This document shows, in pieces, positions 43,020-52,332 of a stretch of 64,000 nt of DNA. The position numbers were made by a program, and so were the translations under genes. Numbering within the stretch: the stretch's first letter is position 1; the number at the start of each line of letters is the position of its first letter. The notes under the pieces are model-generated. The model was not told where the DNA came from, searched no databases, and saw only the letters and a list, made by a program, of their open reading frames with translations. The stretch is from Campylobacteraceae bacterium (GTDB taxonomy: Bacteria; Campylobacterota; Campylobacteria; Campylobacterales; Arcobacteraceae), in NCBI GenBank assembly GCA_013373175.1, contig JABXII010000011.1, forward strand, positions 62,001 through 126,000, given 5' to 3'.

Positions 43020-45221
43020 TTGAGATTACTACTGATTTTATTTTTGTTTTTGAGTTCTTTATATGCTTCAAAAGAGGTTTTGTTGCTTCATTCATATCAC
43101 AAAGGATATAAGTGGAGTGATGATATCTCTTTTGAGATAGAAAAAAAACTTAAAAATGAAAAAAATATAGACCTTACTACTTTTTATATGGATACAAAAC
43201 ATATAGCTACCCCTAAGTATTTAGAAAAACTTGCCCAACTTTATAAAGAACAATTTTCTACAAGAAATTTTAATTTACTAATTGTTAGTGATAATAATGC
43301 TTTAGATTTTGTATTAAAATACCGTGATTCGATTTTTAAAGATTTGCCAATTTTATTTTGTGGAATTAACAAGTTTGATAAAAAATTACTCCTTAGAGAT
43401 GATATCAAAGACAATATGACAGGTGTTGTTGAGCAAGTTGATTTAGAGAAAAACTTTAAACTTATTCTTAATATGCAACCAAAGTTAGAAAAACTACTTA
43501 TTTTAAATGACAAGTCAAAAACGGGACTTACTGTAAAAAGAGACTTAGACCCAATAATTGAAAAGTATTCAAAAAAAATTGATATAGAATATTTAGATAA
43601 TCTGGATATTGATAACTTAAAAAAGAAAGTAGTTAATTTAGATAAAAAGAAAAGTGCACTTTTATTTGTGCTTTTATTTAAAGATAAAACAGGGAAGTTT
43701 TTCACTTATAAACAAAGTTTTAAAAAGATTTATGAAGTAAGTAAAGTACCAATTTATGGACTTTGGGATTTCTATTTAGATTATGGAATGGTTGGTGGTT
43801 TATTAACCTCTGCAAAAGCTCAAGGGGAAGCCGTTGCTAATATGGCTTTACAAGTTCTAAATGGCAAGAGTATAAAAGATATTCCCGTTATTGAAAAATC
43901 TCCAAATAGATATATTTTTGATTATAAAGAGTTAGAAAGATTTGATTTAAGTGTTGAAAATATTTTAAATGACTATGAACTAATAAATGAACCCCATGGC
44001 TTTTTTAGAAAATACACAAAATTGGTGATTGTTATAATCATCATTATTGGAATTCTTCTTATCATGGTTTTATCTATGAAAGCAAATATTCAAAGAAGAA
44101 TGAGAGTTGAAAAAGATTTACAAAATAGAATCAAGTTTGATAAGGTTTTATTAGATACTTTACCAAATGCAATTTACTATAAAAATAAAGATGGAAAATT
44201 TTTAGGATGTAATAAAGCTTTTTCTGAACTTCTAAATATTACTAAAAAAGAGGTGATTGGTAAGACAGCAAGAGATTTCTTTGCCCCTGATATTGCAAGA
44301 AAAAATGAAGCTATTGATAGAAAACTACTTAGAACCCTTGGAACAGACACCTCAGAAATAACCCTACACTTATCTGATAATCAGATGAAACATATAATCA
44401 TTAAAAAAGCAGTTTATCTTAATAATGATAGCTCAATTGGTGGAATTGTATGTATTATGGATGATATTACTGAACGAATTCAGCAAAAACAGTTTTTAAT
44501 TCAACAAGGTAAATTGGCTGAAATGGGTGACATGGTTGCTGCAATTGCCCATCAGTGGAATGAACCATTAGTTGAATTATCAGCTCAAGTTCAAGATATA
44601 CAAACATCATTTTTATTAGGGGAATTAAAAGACCATCATGTTCAAGAGTTTGTAGATGATTCTATGATACAAATTAAGTACATGTCAAAAACATTAAGTG
44701 ATTTTAGAAATTTCTTAAAACCCTCAACTAAAAAGATTATCTTCTCAATCAAAAAATCATTTGAAGAGATATTTGAAATTATTGGGAAACAAATCTTTTA
44801 TTCAAATATTAATATCAAGGTAAACTACAACTATCTAGGTGATGATTTATTAATTTATGGATATGAAAATGAGTTTAAGCAGGTTTTATTAAACTTAATA
44901 AATAATGCAAAAAATAAAATTATAGAAAAAAATACAAATCAAAAATACAATTTAACAATTAATGTAGATGAAAGTAAAAAGTATAATATAATAGAGATAA
45001 TCGATGATGGTGGAAATATTGAAGCAAATATCATTGATAAGATTTTTGAACCATATTTTACAACTAAAAAAAGAGGTACTGGCTTTGGTCTTTATATGGC
45101 AAAAGTAATTGTTGAAGATAAGATGAATGGTCAAATATCAGTACAAAATAGAGAAAAGAATGTAGTCTTTACTATAAAACTTCCAAAGAAAGAGGCACAA
45201 AATGAAAATACTTCTACTTGA
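43020..45221 (+). CDS. sensor histidine kinase with ABC-binding-protein-like sensor and PAS domain
   Basis: A 733-aa kinase starting at TTG (AAGGA about 6 nt upstream). Order: signal peptide about 1-16; a periplasmic sensor about 17-325 with a fold like ABC substrate-binding proteins of the PF04392 kind (LLLHSYHKGYKWSDDI opening); a span about 337-357; PAS domain about 370-490; HisKA-like box with His in AAIAHQWNEPL (about 515); ATPase domain with NLINNAKN, IDDGGN and GTGFGLYMAK. Next to lut and TRAP genes, it probably senses lactate or a related acid in the periplasm. It overlaps its regulator by 20 nt. Confidence 0.9.
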   Translation: MRLLLILFLFLSSLYASKEVLLLHSYHKGYKWSDDISFEIEKKLKNEKNIDLTTFYMDTKHIATPKYLEKLAQLYKEQFSTRNFNLLIVSDNNALDFVLKYRDSIFKDLPILFCGINKFDKKLLLRDDIKDNMTGVVEQVDLEKNFKLILNMQPKLEKLLILNDKSKTGLTVKRDLDPIIEKYSKKIDIEYLDNLDIDNLKKKVVNLDKKKSALLFVLLFKDKTGKFFTYKQSFKKIYEVSKVPIYGLWDFYLDYGMVGGLLTSAKAQGEAVANMALQVLNGKSIKDIPVIEKSPNRYIFDYKELERFDLSVENILNDYELINEPHGFFRKYTKLVIVIIIIIGILLIMVLSMKANIQRRMRVEKDLQNRIKFDKVLLDTLPNAIYYKNKDGKFLGCNKAFSELLNITKKEVIGKTARDFFAPDIARKNEAIDRKLLRTLGTDTSEITLHLSDNQMKHIIIKKAVYLNNDSSIGGIVCIMDDITERIQQKQFLIQQGKLAEMGDMVAAIAHQWNEPLVELSAQVQDIQTSFLLGELKDHHVQEFVDDSMIQIKYMSKTLSDFRNFLKPSTKKIIFSIKKSFEEIFEIIGKQIFYSNINIKVNYNYLGDDLLIYGYENEFKQVLLNLINNAKNKIIEKNTNQKYNLTINVDESKKYNIIEIIDDGGNIEANIIDKIFEPYFTTKKRGTGFGLYMAKVIVEDKMNGQISVQNREKNVVFTIKLPKKEAQNENTST

Positions 45222-45846
45222 AGATAATAAGAAATTAAATACAACTATTAAAAAAAGATTAGAGCTTAAAGGATACAAAGTCTTTAGCTATTTAGATGGA
45301 CAAGAAGCTTTAAACAATATTGATGAAGGCTTTTCCTGTTTTATTCTTGATATAAATGTGCCAAATATTGATGGAATAAATATCCTAAAAAAGATTAGAA
45401 GTTATTATAGTGAAGTTCCAATTATAATTATAAGTGCAACAGTAGAACTTGATATGATTAAAGAAGCTTACGATTTTGGGTGTAATGATTATTTAAAGAA
45501 GCCATTTTTTATTGATGAGTTAGAAATAAAAGTTGAAAGACTATGTCAAGTAAAAGATGAAAAAGAGTATTTTGATGAAAACTCTTATTTTGATTATAAA
45601 TCTTCAACTCTTTGCATTGATAACGAAGAACAAAGATTAACAAAAAAAGAGAGACTTCTTATGAATCTTTTTTTAACAAAGAAAAATCAAGTACTTACTT
45701 ATTCTGCAATTGAAAGTTATGTTTGGGAAGGTTCATTTGCTTCAATTGAATCAATTAGATCTTTAGTAAGAAGATTAAGAAAAGTTGTAAAAAAAGATTA
45801 CATACATACAGTTGTAGATACAGGATATATTTTTAAAACTGACTAA
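45202..45846 (+). CDS. OmpR-family response regulator of the lactate locus
   Basis: A 214-aa response regulator: receiver domain with phospho-acceptor Asp50 (FILDINVP) and the switch lysine in LKKPFF, and a winged-helix output domain (about 120-212) with the family ending VVDTGYIFKTD. Its start lies within the 3' end of the kinase gene, so the two are co-translated. The shared motif in the lut and dctP promoters on either side is its likely target. Confidence 0.9.
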   Translation: MKILLLEDNKKLNTTIKKRLELKGYKVFSYLDGQEALNNIDEGFSCFILDINVPNIDGINILKKIRSYYSEVPIIIISATVELDMIKEAYDFGCNDYLKKPFFIDELEIKVERLCQVKDEKEYFDENSYFDYKSSTLCIDNEEQRLTKKERLLMNLFLTKKNQVLTYSAIESYVWEGSFASIESIRSLVRRLRKVVKKDYIHTVVDTGYIFKTD

Positions 45847-45911
45847 ATAGTCAAAAATAGCATTAAAATAGCAATTTCTTAAAAAAACATTAAACTTATG
45901 AACATATGCTC

Positions 45912-45939
45912 AAAACCCTATATTTTATGGGGTTTTTTT
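45912..45939 (+). terminator. intrinsic terminator after the two-component genes
   Basis: AAAACCC (45912-45918) pairs with GGGTTTT (45930-45936) around an A/T loop, and the T-run continues to 45939. It separates the kinase/regulator transcript from the TRAP operon. Confidence 0.78.
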
Positions 45940-45953
45940 CTCAAAAAAAACTA

Positions 45954-45975
45954 AAATATCATATCTTTTTCATTT
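45954..45975. promoter_or_regulatory. lactate-locus promoter motif, dctP copy
   Basis: A 22-nt segment, beginning AAATATCATA and continuing TTTTTCAT after two variable bases, matching the lut promoter at 40201-40222 at 19 of 22 positions. It lies about 45-65 nt upstream of dctP, just after the terminator of the regulator gene. Interpreted as a shared regulator-binding site. Confidence 0.5.
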
Positions 45976-46018
45976 CTGGCAGTTACAATTTCTTTGAGAC
46001 ACAAAAAAAGGAGATTAC

Positions 46019-47089
46019 ATGAAGATGTTTGGTAAATCAACTAAACTACTTTTGGCTGCAGCATTAGTTGCAGGGCTAGGTGTTGATGCAATGGCAAAAA
46101 GAGTGTATAAATTAACACTTGCAACAACTTGGGGACCAACTTTATCACCATTTATCGATGCGCCTAAAAATATGGCAAGACTTGCTGAAGAGATGAGTGA
46201 TGGAAGATTAAAAATTAGAGTAGATGCTGCAAATAAGCATAAATCACCATTAGGTGTATTTGATATGGTTAAGGGTGGTCAATATGATATGGCTCACACT
46301 GCATCATATTACTGGAAAGGTAAAGATATTAATACAATGCCTTTTAGTACAATGCCTTTCGGTATGACAATGCCTGAGCAATATTCTTGGTTCTACTATG
46401 GTGGTGGACAAGAATTAATGGAAAAAGTTTATAGTAAATATAAAGTTTTATCATTCCCAGGTGGTAGTTCAGGAAACCAAATGGGTGGTTGGTTTAGAAA
46501 AGAAATTAAGACTTTAGATGATTTAAAAGGTCTTAAAATGAGAATTCCAGGATTTGCTGGAGAAGTAATGGCACAATTAGGATTAACTGTAACTAATATT
46601 GCTCCAGGTGAATTATATACTTCACTTGAAAGAGGAACTTTAGATGCATTAGAGTGGGTTGGACCAGGAATGGATATCAACATGGGATTCCACAAAATTG
46701 CACCTTACTACTATACAGGATGGCATGAACCAGGATTAGATTTACAATTCTTAGTAAATGAAAGAACGTATAAAAAGTTACCTGAGGATTTAAGACAAAT
46801 TTTAGTTGTAGCAATGAGAGTATCTGCATATGATATGTATATTCAAAATTATCACATGAGTGCTGAAGCTTGGGCTAAAATGGAAAAAGAATATCCAAAC
46901 ATTAAAGTTAAAACTTTCCCTAAACCAGTTATGGACGCTATGAAAGCTTCAAATGCTAAGTTAAGAGAAAAAATGAAAGCTGAAAACCCAATGTTAAAAG
47001 AGATTCTAGAATCACAAGAGGCTTACCAAAAGAAAGTTAGAAAATGGACAGAAATGTCTGATTATATCTACTTAAAAGACAATTTATAA
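46019..47089 (+). CDS. dctP: TRAP transporter substrate-binding protein
   Basis: A 356-aa periplasmic binding protein of the DctP family with a cleavable signal peptide (ending AMA, about residue 26). The body contains the family Arg/Asp ligand region (LKMRIPGFAGE, where a conserved arginine binds the carboxylate). Genes for lactate oxidation on both sides, and my recollection that close homologues bind lactate (often as a calcium salt), suggest a lactate or similar 2-hydroxyacid ligand. AAAAGGAG precedes the start. An attenuator-type terminator follows before dctQM. Confidence 0.93.
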   Translation: MKMFGKSTKLLLAAALVAGLGVDAMAKRVYKLTLATTWGPTLSPFIDAPKNMARLAEEMSDGRLKIRVDAANKHKSPLGVFDMVKGGQYDMAHTASYYWKGKDINTMPFSTMPFGMTMPEQYSWFYYGGGQELMEKVYSKYKVLSFPGGSSGNQMGGWFRKEIKTLDDLKGLKMRIPGFAGEVMAQLGLTVTNIAPGELYTSLERGTLDALEWVGPGMDINMGFHKIAPYYYTGWHEPGLDLQFLVNERTYKKLPEDLRQILVVAMRVSAYDMYIQNYHMSAEAWAKMEKEYPNIKVKTFPKPVMDAMKASNAKLREKMKAENPMLKEILESQEAYQKKVRKWTEMSDYIYLKDNL

Positions 47090-47110
47090 GATTGTTTTAT
47101 TCTTACGAAG

Positions 47111-47132
47111 AATCCCCTTAGGGGGATTTTTA
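47111..47132 (+). terminator. intrinsic terminator/attenuator between dctP and dctQ
   Basis: AATCCCC (47111-47117) and GGGGATT (47122-47128), loop TTAG, followed by TTTTTAT. It lies between dctP and dctQ in one operon, so most transcripts probably stop here, keeping the binding protein in excess over the membrane subunits. Confidence 0.82.
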
Positions 47133-47209
47133 TATAATGATAAGTAATGTAAACATAAAACAATAAGATATCTTTATCTTACTTATTACAACACACCCAA
47201 AGGATTTTT

Positions 47210-47836
47210 ATGTTGTTAAAACTTGAGAAAGGCTTCAATAAATTTGCGGACTTTATTGGAATGATAACTGCATTAGCAATGGTGCTAATGATTTTAAATG
47301 TATTTTATGATGTAATCATGAGATATTTTTTTAATACTGGAAGTATTGCTATGCAAGAAATGGAATGGCATCTATTTTCAGTAATTATACTTCTTGGAGT
47401 AGCATATACTTTAAAAGAAGATGGACATGTTAGGGTTGACTTAGTTTATGATAGATTTAGTCCAAAAAGAAAAGCAATGATTAATATGGTAGGGGCTGTA
47501 TTATTTATTTTACCAATTGCTATTTTAGTAGGACTAAGTTCAATTAATAATGCTCACGAAGCTTATTTATCGATGGAACAAAGTGGCGATCCAGGTGGAC
47601 TTCCATATAGATGGATAGTAAAGGCATTAATACCTTTATCATTTCTTTTATTAACAATTACAACAATTGGTTTCTTTATTAGAAATTTAAATATTTATAA
47701 AGGCTTACATCCAATGGATGAATATAATTTAAAAGGTGAAATAGAAAATCTAAAATGTGAATTAAATGACCATAAACATCATATTGTAGATATTGACCCA
47801 TATGAAAACGAAGATAAAAAAGGAGAATCTAAATGA
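47210..47836 (+). CDS. dctQ: TRAP transporter small permease subunit
   Basis: A 208-aa four-span subunit (spans about 14-36, 52-73, 93-115, 139-160) of the DctQ family. The MQEMEWHLFSVIILLGVAYTLKEDGHVRVD segment with the conserved E-W-H and H-V-R-V-D residues is typical. A hydrophilic C-terminal tail of about 40 residues follows. Overlaps dctM by 4 nt. It bridges the binding protein and DctM. Confidence 0.93.
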   Translation: MLLKLEKGFNKFADFIGMITALAMVLMILNVFYDVIMRYFFNTGSIAMQEMEWHLFSVIILLGVAYTLKEDGHVRVDLVYDRFSPKRKAMINMVGAVLFILPIAILVGLSSINNAHEAYLSMEQSGDPGGLPYRWIVKALIPLSFLLLTITTIGFFIRNLNIYKGLHPMDEYNLKGEIENLKCELNDHKHHIVDIDPYENEDKKGESK

Positions 47837-49206
47837 TTGGTATAGTAATGTTCTTTACTGCCTTGTTTATGCTAATTATTGGATTCCCAGTAGCATTTAC
47901 ATTTGCAGCAGTTTCTGTTTTCTTTGGTATTTTTGCAGGATTTTATGAGATTTTTTCTTATGCAGAAGAGGGTACAGCTTTAGCTCAACTTTTAAGTGAA
48001 GGTTGGATTGAAGGTATATCAATGTTTGATTATATGCCTTTTAGAATCTATGCTATTCAACAAAGTACTATTTTAATGGCAATTCCTATGTTCATTTTTA
48101 TGGGAATTGTTTTACAAAAAACAGGACTTGCTGAGAAGTTATTAGAATCAATGGGATTCTTATTTGGAGAAGTTAGAGGTGGTGTTGCTATTTCTACAGT
48201 TTTAGTTGGTACTTTACTTGCTGCCTCAACAGGTGTTGTTGGAGCTTCAGTTGTTGCAATGGGTGTTATTTCCCTTCCTGTAATGCTTAAGTATAAATAT
48301 AATACTGAGTTGGCCACAGGTACAATCTGTGCATCTGGTACCTTAGGTCAGATTATTCCTCCTTCAATTGTATTAATTATTTTAGGGGATGTATTTCAAG
48401 TTCCAGTTGGAGATTTATTCTCAGCTGCTGTTGGACCAGGACTTGCTTTAGTTGTAGCATATATTTTATTTATCTTAGTTGTTTCTTTTTTAAAAAAAGA
48501 TATGGCTCCTGCTATTCCAGCTGATCCATCTAGAGGAAATAAAAAGAAACAAGTAATTAGAGCTTTAATTGATATTATTCCATCATTAACTTTAATTGTA
48601 TTAGTTCTTGGTTCTATTTTTGCAGGTGTTGCAACTCCAACGGAATCAGCAGCGGTAGGTTGTATCGGTGCAATAGGATTAGCTATTTTATATAGAACTT
48701 TTACAGTTGGTATGGTAAAAGAAGCATCTTTAGAGGCTGTAAAAATTACTTCTATGGTATTTGGTATTTTAATTGGTGCAACTGCATTCTCTATGGTATT
48801 CTCTTATACAGGTGGAGAAGAAATAGTTGAACATGCAATGATGAGTTTACCAGGTGATGACAAATGGGGATTCGTAATCTTTACAATGTTAGCAATCTTA
48901 ATATTAGGATTCTTTATTGACTTTATTGAGATTTCATATATTATTGTTCCAATTTTATTACCAGTAGCTGAAACATTAGGAATAAATCCTGTATGGTTCG
49001 CTATTCTTATAGCAATGAACTTACAAACATCATTCTTAACGCCACCATTTGGTTTCTCTTTGTTCTATTTAAAAGGTTGTGCCCCAGCAGGTGTAACAAC
49101 TGGACAAATATATAGAGGAGTATTGCCATTTATCTTAATACAAGTAATAGTATTAGGAATTGTAGCATTCTATCCAGAAGTATTTGGAATGTCTACTAAT
49201 ATGTAG
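47833..49206 (+). CDS. dctM: TRAP transporter large permease subunit
   Basis: A 457-aa Na+-coupled DctM permease with about 12 spans. The family signatures LLAASTGVVGASVVAMGVISLPVML, TICASGTLGQIIPPSI and the C-terminal ILLPVAETLGINPVWFAI are present. Together with DctP and DctQ it imports an organic anion, probably lactate in this context. Confidence 0.94.
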   Translation: MIGIVMFFTALFMLIIGFPVAFTFAAVSVFFGIFAGFYEIFSYAEEGTALAQLLSEGWIEGISMFDYMPFRIYAIQQSTILMAIPMFIFMGIVLQKTGLAEKLLESMGFLFGEVRGGVAISTVLVGTLLAASTGVVGASVVAMGVISLPVMLKYKYNTELATGTICASGTLGQIIPPSIVLIILGDVFQVPVGDLFSAAVGPGLALVVAYILFILVVSFLKKDMAPAIPADPSRGNKKKQVIRALIDIIPSLTLIVLVLGSIFAGVATPTESAAVGCIGAIGLAILYRTFTVGMVKEASLEAVKITSMVFGILIGATAFSMVFSYTGGEEIVEHAMMSLPGDDKWGFVIFTMLAILILGFFIDFIEISYIIVPILLPVAETLGINPVWFAILIAMNLQTSFLTPPFGFSLFYLKGCAPAGVTTGQIYRGVLPFILIQVIVLGIVAFYPEVFGMSTNM

Positions 49207-49235
49207 TATAATACAATCTAAAAAAGGAGTATGTG

Positions 49236-49349
49236 ATGTCGATGTTTTTAAAACTTTTAACAAATCTAGTATTTAAAACCAAAGATAGAATGTACTCTTT
49301 TATAGATGACCCACAACAAAGAATATATACTGTCCCACGCCTTGAATAA
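49236..49349 (+). CDS. 37-aa small protein downstream of dctM
   Basis: A compact ORF with AAAAAGGAG ending 6 nt before its ATG and a TAA at 49347-49349, between dctM and the D-lactate dehydrogenase, in the same direction. The product begins MSMFLKLLTNLVF and ends RIYTVPRLE: a short amphipathic or hydrophobic N-terminal helix followed by a polar, basic-acidic tail. The excellent ribosome-binding site and its place in the lactate operon argue for a real gene. I do not recognise a family. Confidence 0.7.
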   Translation: MSMFLKLLTNLVFKTKDRMYSFIDDPQQRIYTVPRLE

Positions 49350-49393
49350 TATTTTTTATAAATTTAACAAAGAAAAATTTATAAGGACAAAAA

Positions 49394-52234
49394 ATGTTAG
49401 AAGGAAAATACCAAGAGTTTTATAATGAGGTATCAAAAATAATTGATACTGAAAAATTATTTACAGACAAGTTGCATACATTAGCTTATGGAACAGACGC
49501 ATCTTTTTATAGATTAATTCCAAAAATTGTGATTAAAACAGATAATGCAAAAGAAGTAGAAGAGATATTAAAACTATCAAATGCTATGGAATTAAGCGTT
49601 ACATTTAGAGCAGCAGGAACTTCACTTTCAGGTCAAGCTATTAGTGACTCTATTTTAATTGTTACATCTAGAAATTTTAGAGACTTTAGAATCTCTGATG
49701 ATAAAAGCACTATTACTCTACAGCCTGCACTTACAGGACAAGAAGCTAATAATTTACTTGCACCATATGGTAAAAAGATTGGACCAGATCCTGCAAGTAT
49801 AAATGCAGCAATGATTGGTGGAATTGCAGCAAATAATGCTTCAGGTATGTGTTGTGGTATCTCACAAAACTCATATAAAACTTTAAAATCAATGAAACTA
49901 ATTTTTGCAGATGGTACAAAATTAGATACATCAAATGAAGAATCAAAACAAGCTTTTAGGCTTTCTCATAAAGATTTAATTGAAGGTTTAGAAAAGATTG
50001 CCAATGAAACAAAAAGTGATGAAGAGTTATCTGCTTTAATATCTAAGAAATTTAAAATCAAAAATACATGTGGTTACTCAATAAATGCACTTATTGATTT
50101 TGATGATGTATTTGAAGTTTTACAACACTTAATTATTGGTAGTGAAGGAACTTTAGCTTTTATTGAAGAAATTACTTATGAAACAGTTGAAGACTTAAAA
50201 GATAAAGCAAGTGCTCTTATTTACTTTAAAGATGTAAAAGAAGCCTGTAATGCAGTTACAAAAATAAAATTAGCAAAAGAAGCAAAAACTATTACAGTAG
50301 ATGCAGTTGAACTTATGGATAGAGCAGGACTTGCAAGTATTGAAAATGATCCAGCTATGCCAGAATATATTAAAGATTTTGATGAAAATGTAACGGCACT
50401 TCTAATAGAAACAAGAGCCATAAATGATGAGTCATTAGATGTTCAAATCAAAGAGCTGGAAGAGTTACTTGAAGAGTTTGAAGTTGTAAGAGATATTTAC
50501 TTTACAAAAGATGTTGCAGAATATACTCTTTATTGGAAGATTAGAAAAGGTTTATTCCCAGCAGTTGGAGCAGTAAGAGAAGTTGGAACAACTGTTATTA
50601 TCGAAGATGTTGCATATCCTATTGAAGTGTTAGCCCAAGCTACTTTAGAACTGCAAGCATTATTTAAAAAACATGGTTATAGTGAGGCTTTAATTTTTGG
50701 ACATGCTTTAGAAGGAAACTTCCACTTTGTATTTACTCAAGACTTCTCAATTGAATCTGAAGTAAAAAGATATGATGAGTTCATGAATGATGTAGTTTCA
50801 TCAGTTGCAGTAAAATATCAAGGAAGTTTAAAAGCAGAGCATGGTACAGGAAGAAACATGGCTGCCTTTATTGAAGTAGAGTGGGGTAAAACTGCTTATT
50901 CAATGATGAAAAGAATCAAAGAAGTATTTGACCCTAAAGGACTTTTAAACCCAGGTGTTATTATAAATGATGATGCAGAAGCTCACTTAAAGAACCTAAA
51001 AGCAATGCCTGCAACAAATGAGTTAGTTGATACTTGTATTGAGTGTGGTTTCTGTGAACCTACTTGTCCTTCAAATGATATTACTTTAACTCCTAGACAA
51101 AGAATTGTTATAAATAGAGAAATCTCTAAGCTTGAAAGAGAAGGAAACTTTGAAGAGGCTAAAGAGTATAAAGATTTATATCAATATGATGGAATAGAAA
51201 CATGTGCAACATGTTCTTTATGTTCAACTGCTTGTCCTGTTAAGATTGATACTGGAAGTTTAACAAAACATTTAAGAGCTGAACAAATAAGTTCAAGAGC
51301 TGATAAGGTAGCTTCTTTTGTTGCAAATAACTTCTCAACAACACTAAAAGGAATGAAGTTTGGTTTAGGAAGTGCTAACTTACTTCATAAGATTATTGGA
51401 ACATCTAGTATGGAAGGACTTACTTCTTCAATGAGAAGTTTAAGTAAAAACTCTATGCCAAAATGGAGTGCAAGCTTACCACGACCAACTTCTATTGATA
51501 CAAACTTTGAACAAAAACTTGTAAATAAAAAAGTTGTATATTTCCCTTCATGTATAAATAGAACAATGGGAAGAGATAGTAAAACGACAGTTGAAGAAGA
51601 ACTATTTGATGTAACAGTTAGCTTACTTCAAAAAGCTGGTTACCAAGTATTATTCCCTGAAAATATTGATAGTTTATGTTGTGGTATGCCTTTCTCTTCA
51701 AAGGGATTTAACAAACAAGCTAAACAAAAAAGTGATGAGTTAGAGCAGGCTTTAAAAGAGATTAGCAACTTTGGTGAATATCCAGTACTTTGTGATACAA
51801 GTCCTTGTACTAAAAAGATGATTGAAAGTTTCCAAGATGGAATGAAAGTTTATGAGCCAATTGAGTTTACTTTAGATGTATTAAAAGAGAATTTAGAGTT
51901 TACCCAAATAGATGAACCAATTACTATTCACACAACTTGTTCTTCAAGAAAAATGGGATTACATGAAAAGTTTATTGAGTTAGCAAAAATGTGTTCAACA
52001 AATGTAATTGTTCCAGATAATGTAAAATGTTGTGGTTTTGCAGGGGATAGAGGTTTTAATTTCCCTGAACTTAACCAATCTGCATTAAGATTTTTAAAAG
52101 ATGATGTAAAAGGTGCAAAATATGCATTTTCTACTTCAAAGACTTGTGAAATAGGTTTAAGTGAAACTTCTGGCTTAGATTATAACTCTATCTTCTATTT
52201 AGTGGATAAGTGCACAGTTTCAAAAAATAAATAA
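49394..52234 (+). CDS. dld: respiratory FAD/iron-sulfur D-lactate dehydrogenase
   Basis: A 946-aa membrane-associated oxidoreductase: FAD-binding PCMH domain (about 20-270; the KKIGPDPASINAAMIGGIAANNASG segment), FAD-linked oxidase C-terminal domain (about 270-540), a 2[4Fe-4S] ferredoxin-like domain (CIECGFCEPTCPS about 549-561 and CATCSLCSTACPV about 605-617), then two CCG domains (CCGMPFSSKG and CCGFAGDRGF). This one-polypeptide design is that of the Campylobacter D-lactate dehydrogenase and related Dld-II enzymes. With LutABC it lets the cell oxidise both lactate enantiomers. Its reaction partner is probably quinone or cytochrome. Confidence 0.92.
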   Translation: MLEGKYQEFYNEVSKIIDTEKLFTDKLHTLAYGTDASFYRLIPKIVIKTDNAKEVEEILKLSNAMELSVTFRAAGTSLSGQAISDSILIVTSRNFRDFRISDDKSTITLQPALTGQEANNLLAPYGKKIGPDPASINAAMIGGIAANNASGMCCGISQNSYKTLKSMKLIFADGTKLDTSNEESKQAFRLSHKDLIEGLEKIANETKSDEELSALISKKFKIKNTCGYSINALIDFDDVFEVLQHLIIGSEGTLAFIEEITYETVEDLKDKASALIYFKDVKEACNAVTKIKLAKEAKTITVDAVELMDRAGLASIENDPAMPEYIKDFDENVTALLIETRAINDESLDVQIKELEELLEEFEVVRDIYFTKDVAEYTLYWKIRKGLFPAVGAVREVGTTVIIEDVAYPIEVLAQATLELQALFKKHGYSEALIFGHALEGNFHFVFTQDFSIESEVKRYDEFMNDVVSSVAVKYQGSLKAEHGTGRNMAAFIEVEWGKTAYSMMKRIKEVFDPKGLLNPGVIINDDAEAHLKNLKAMPATNELVDTCIECGFCEPTCPSNDITLTPRQRIVINREISKLEREGNFEEAKEYKDLYQYDGIETCATCSLCSTACPVKIDTGSLTKHLRAEQISSRADKVASFVANNFSTTLKGMKFGLGSANLLHKIIGTSSMEGLTSSMRSLSKNSMPKWSASLPRPTSIDTNFEQKLVNKKVVYFPSCINRTMGRDSKTTVEEELFDVTVSLLQKAGYQVLFPENIDSLCCGMPFSSKGFNKQAKQKSDELEQALKEISNFGEYPVLCDTSPCTKKMIESFQDGMKVYEPIEFTLDVLKENLEFTQIDEPITIHTTCSSRKMGLHEKFIELAKMCSTNVIVPDNVKCCGFAGDRGFNFPELNQSALRFLKDDVKGAKYAFSTSKTCEIGLSETSGLDYNSIFYLVDKCTVSKNK

Positions 52235-52248
52235 TCTTTTTTTATAAC

Positions 52249-52290
52249 AAAACAGATATTTACCATTAATTTGGTAAAATGTCTGTTTTT
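52249..52290 (+). terminator. intrinsic terminator after the D-lactate dehydrogenase
   Basis: A two-part stem: AAAACAGA (52249-52256) pairs with TCTGTTTT (52282-52289), and inside it TTTACCA (52259-52265) pairs with TGGTAAA (52272-52278). A T-run closes it. It ends the lactate transcript and excludes an upstream start for the next gene. Confidence 0.85.
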
Positions 52291-52332
52291 ATATCAAATA
52301 AAAGTTTGATAGTTACAAAAAGGATTAAAATT

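Noticed and set aside
52279-52332. Upstream start for the SurA-like protein
   Set aside because: Within the terminator stem of the preceding operon and would bury the signal peptide.
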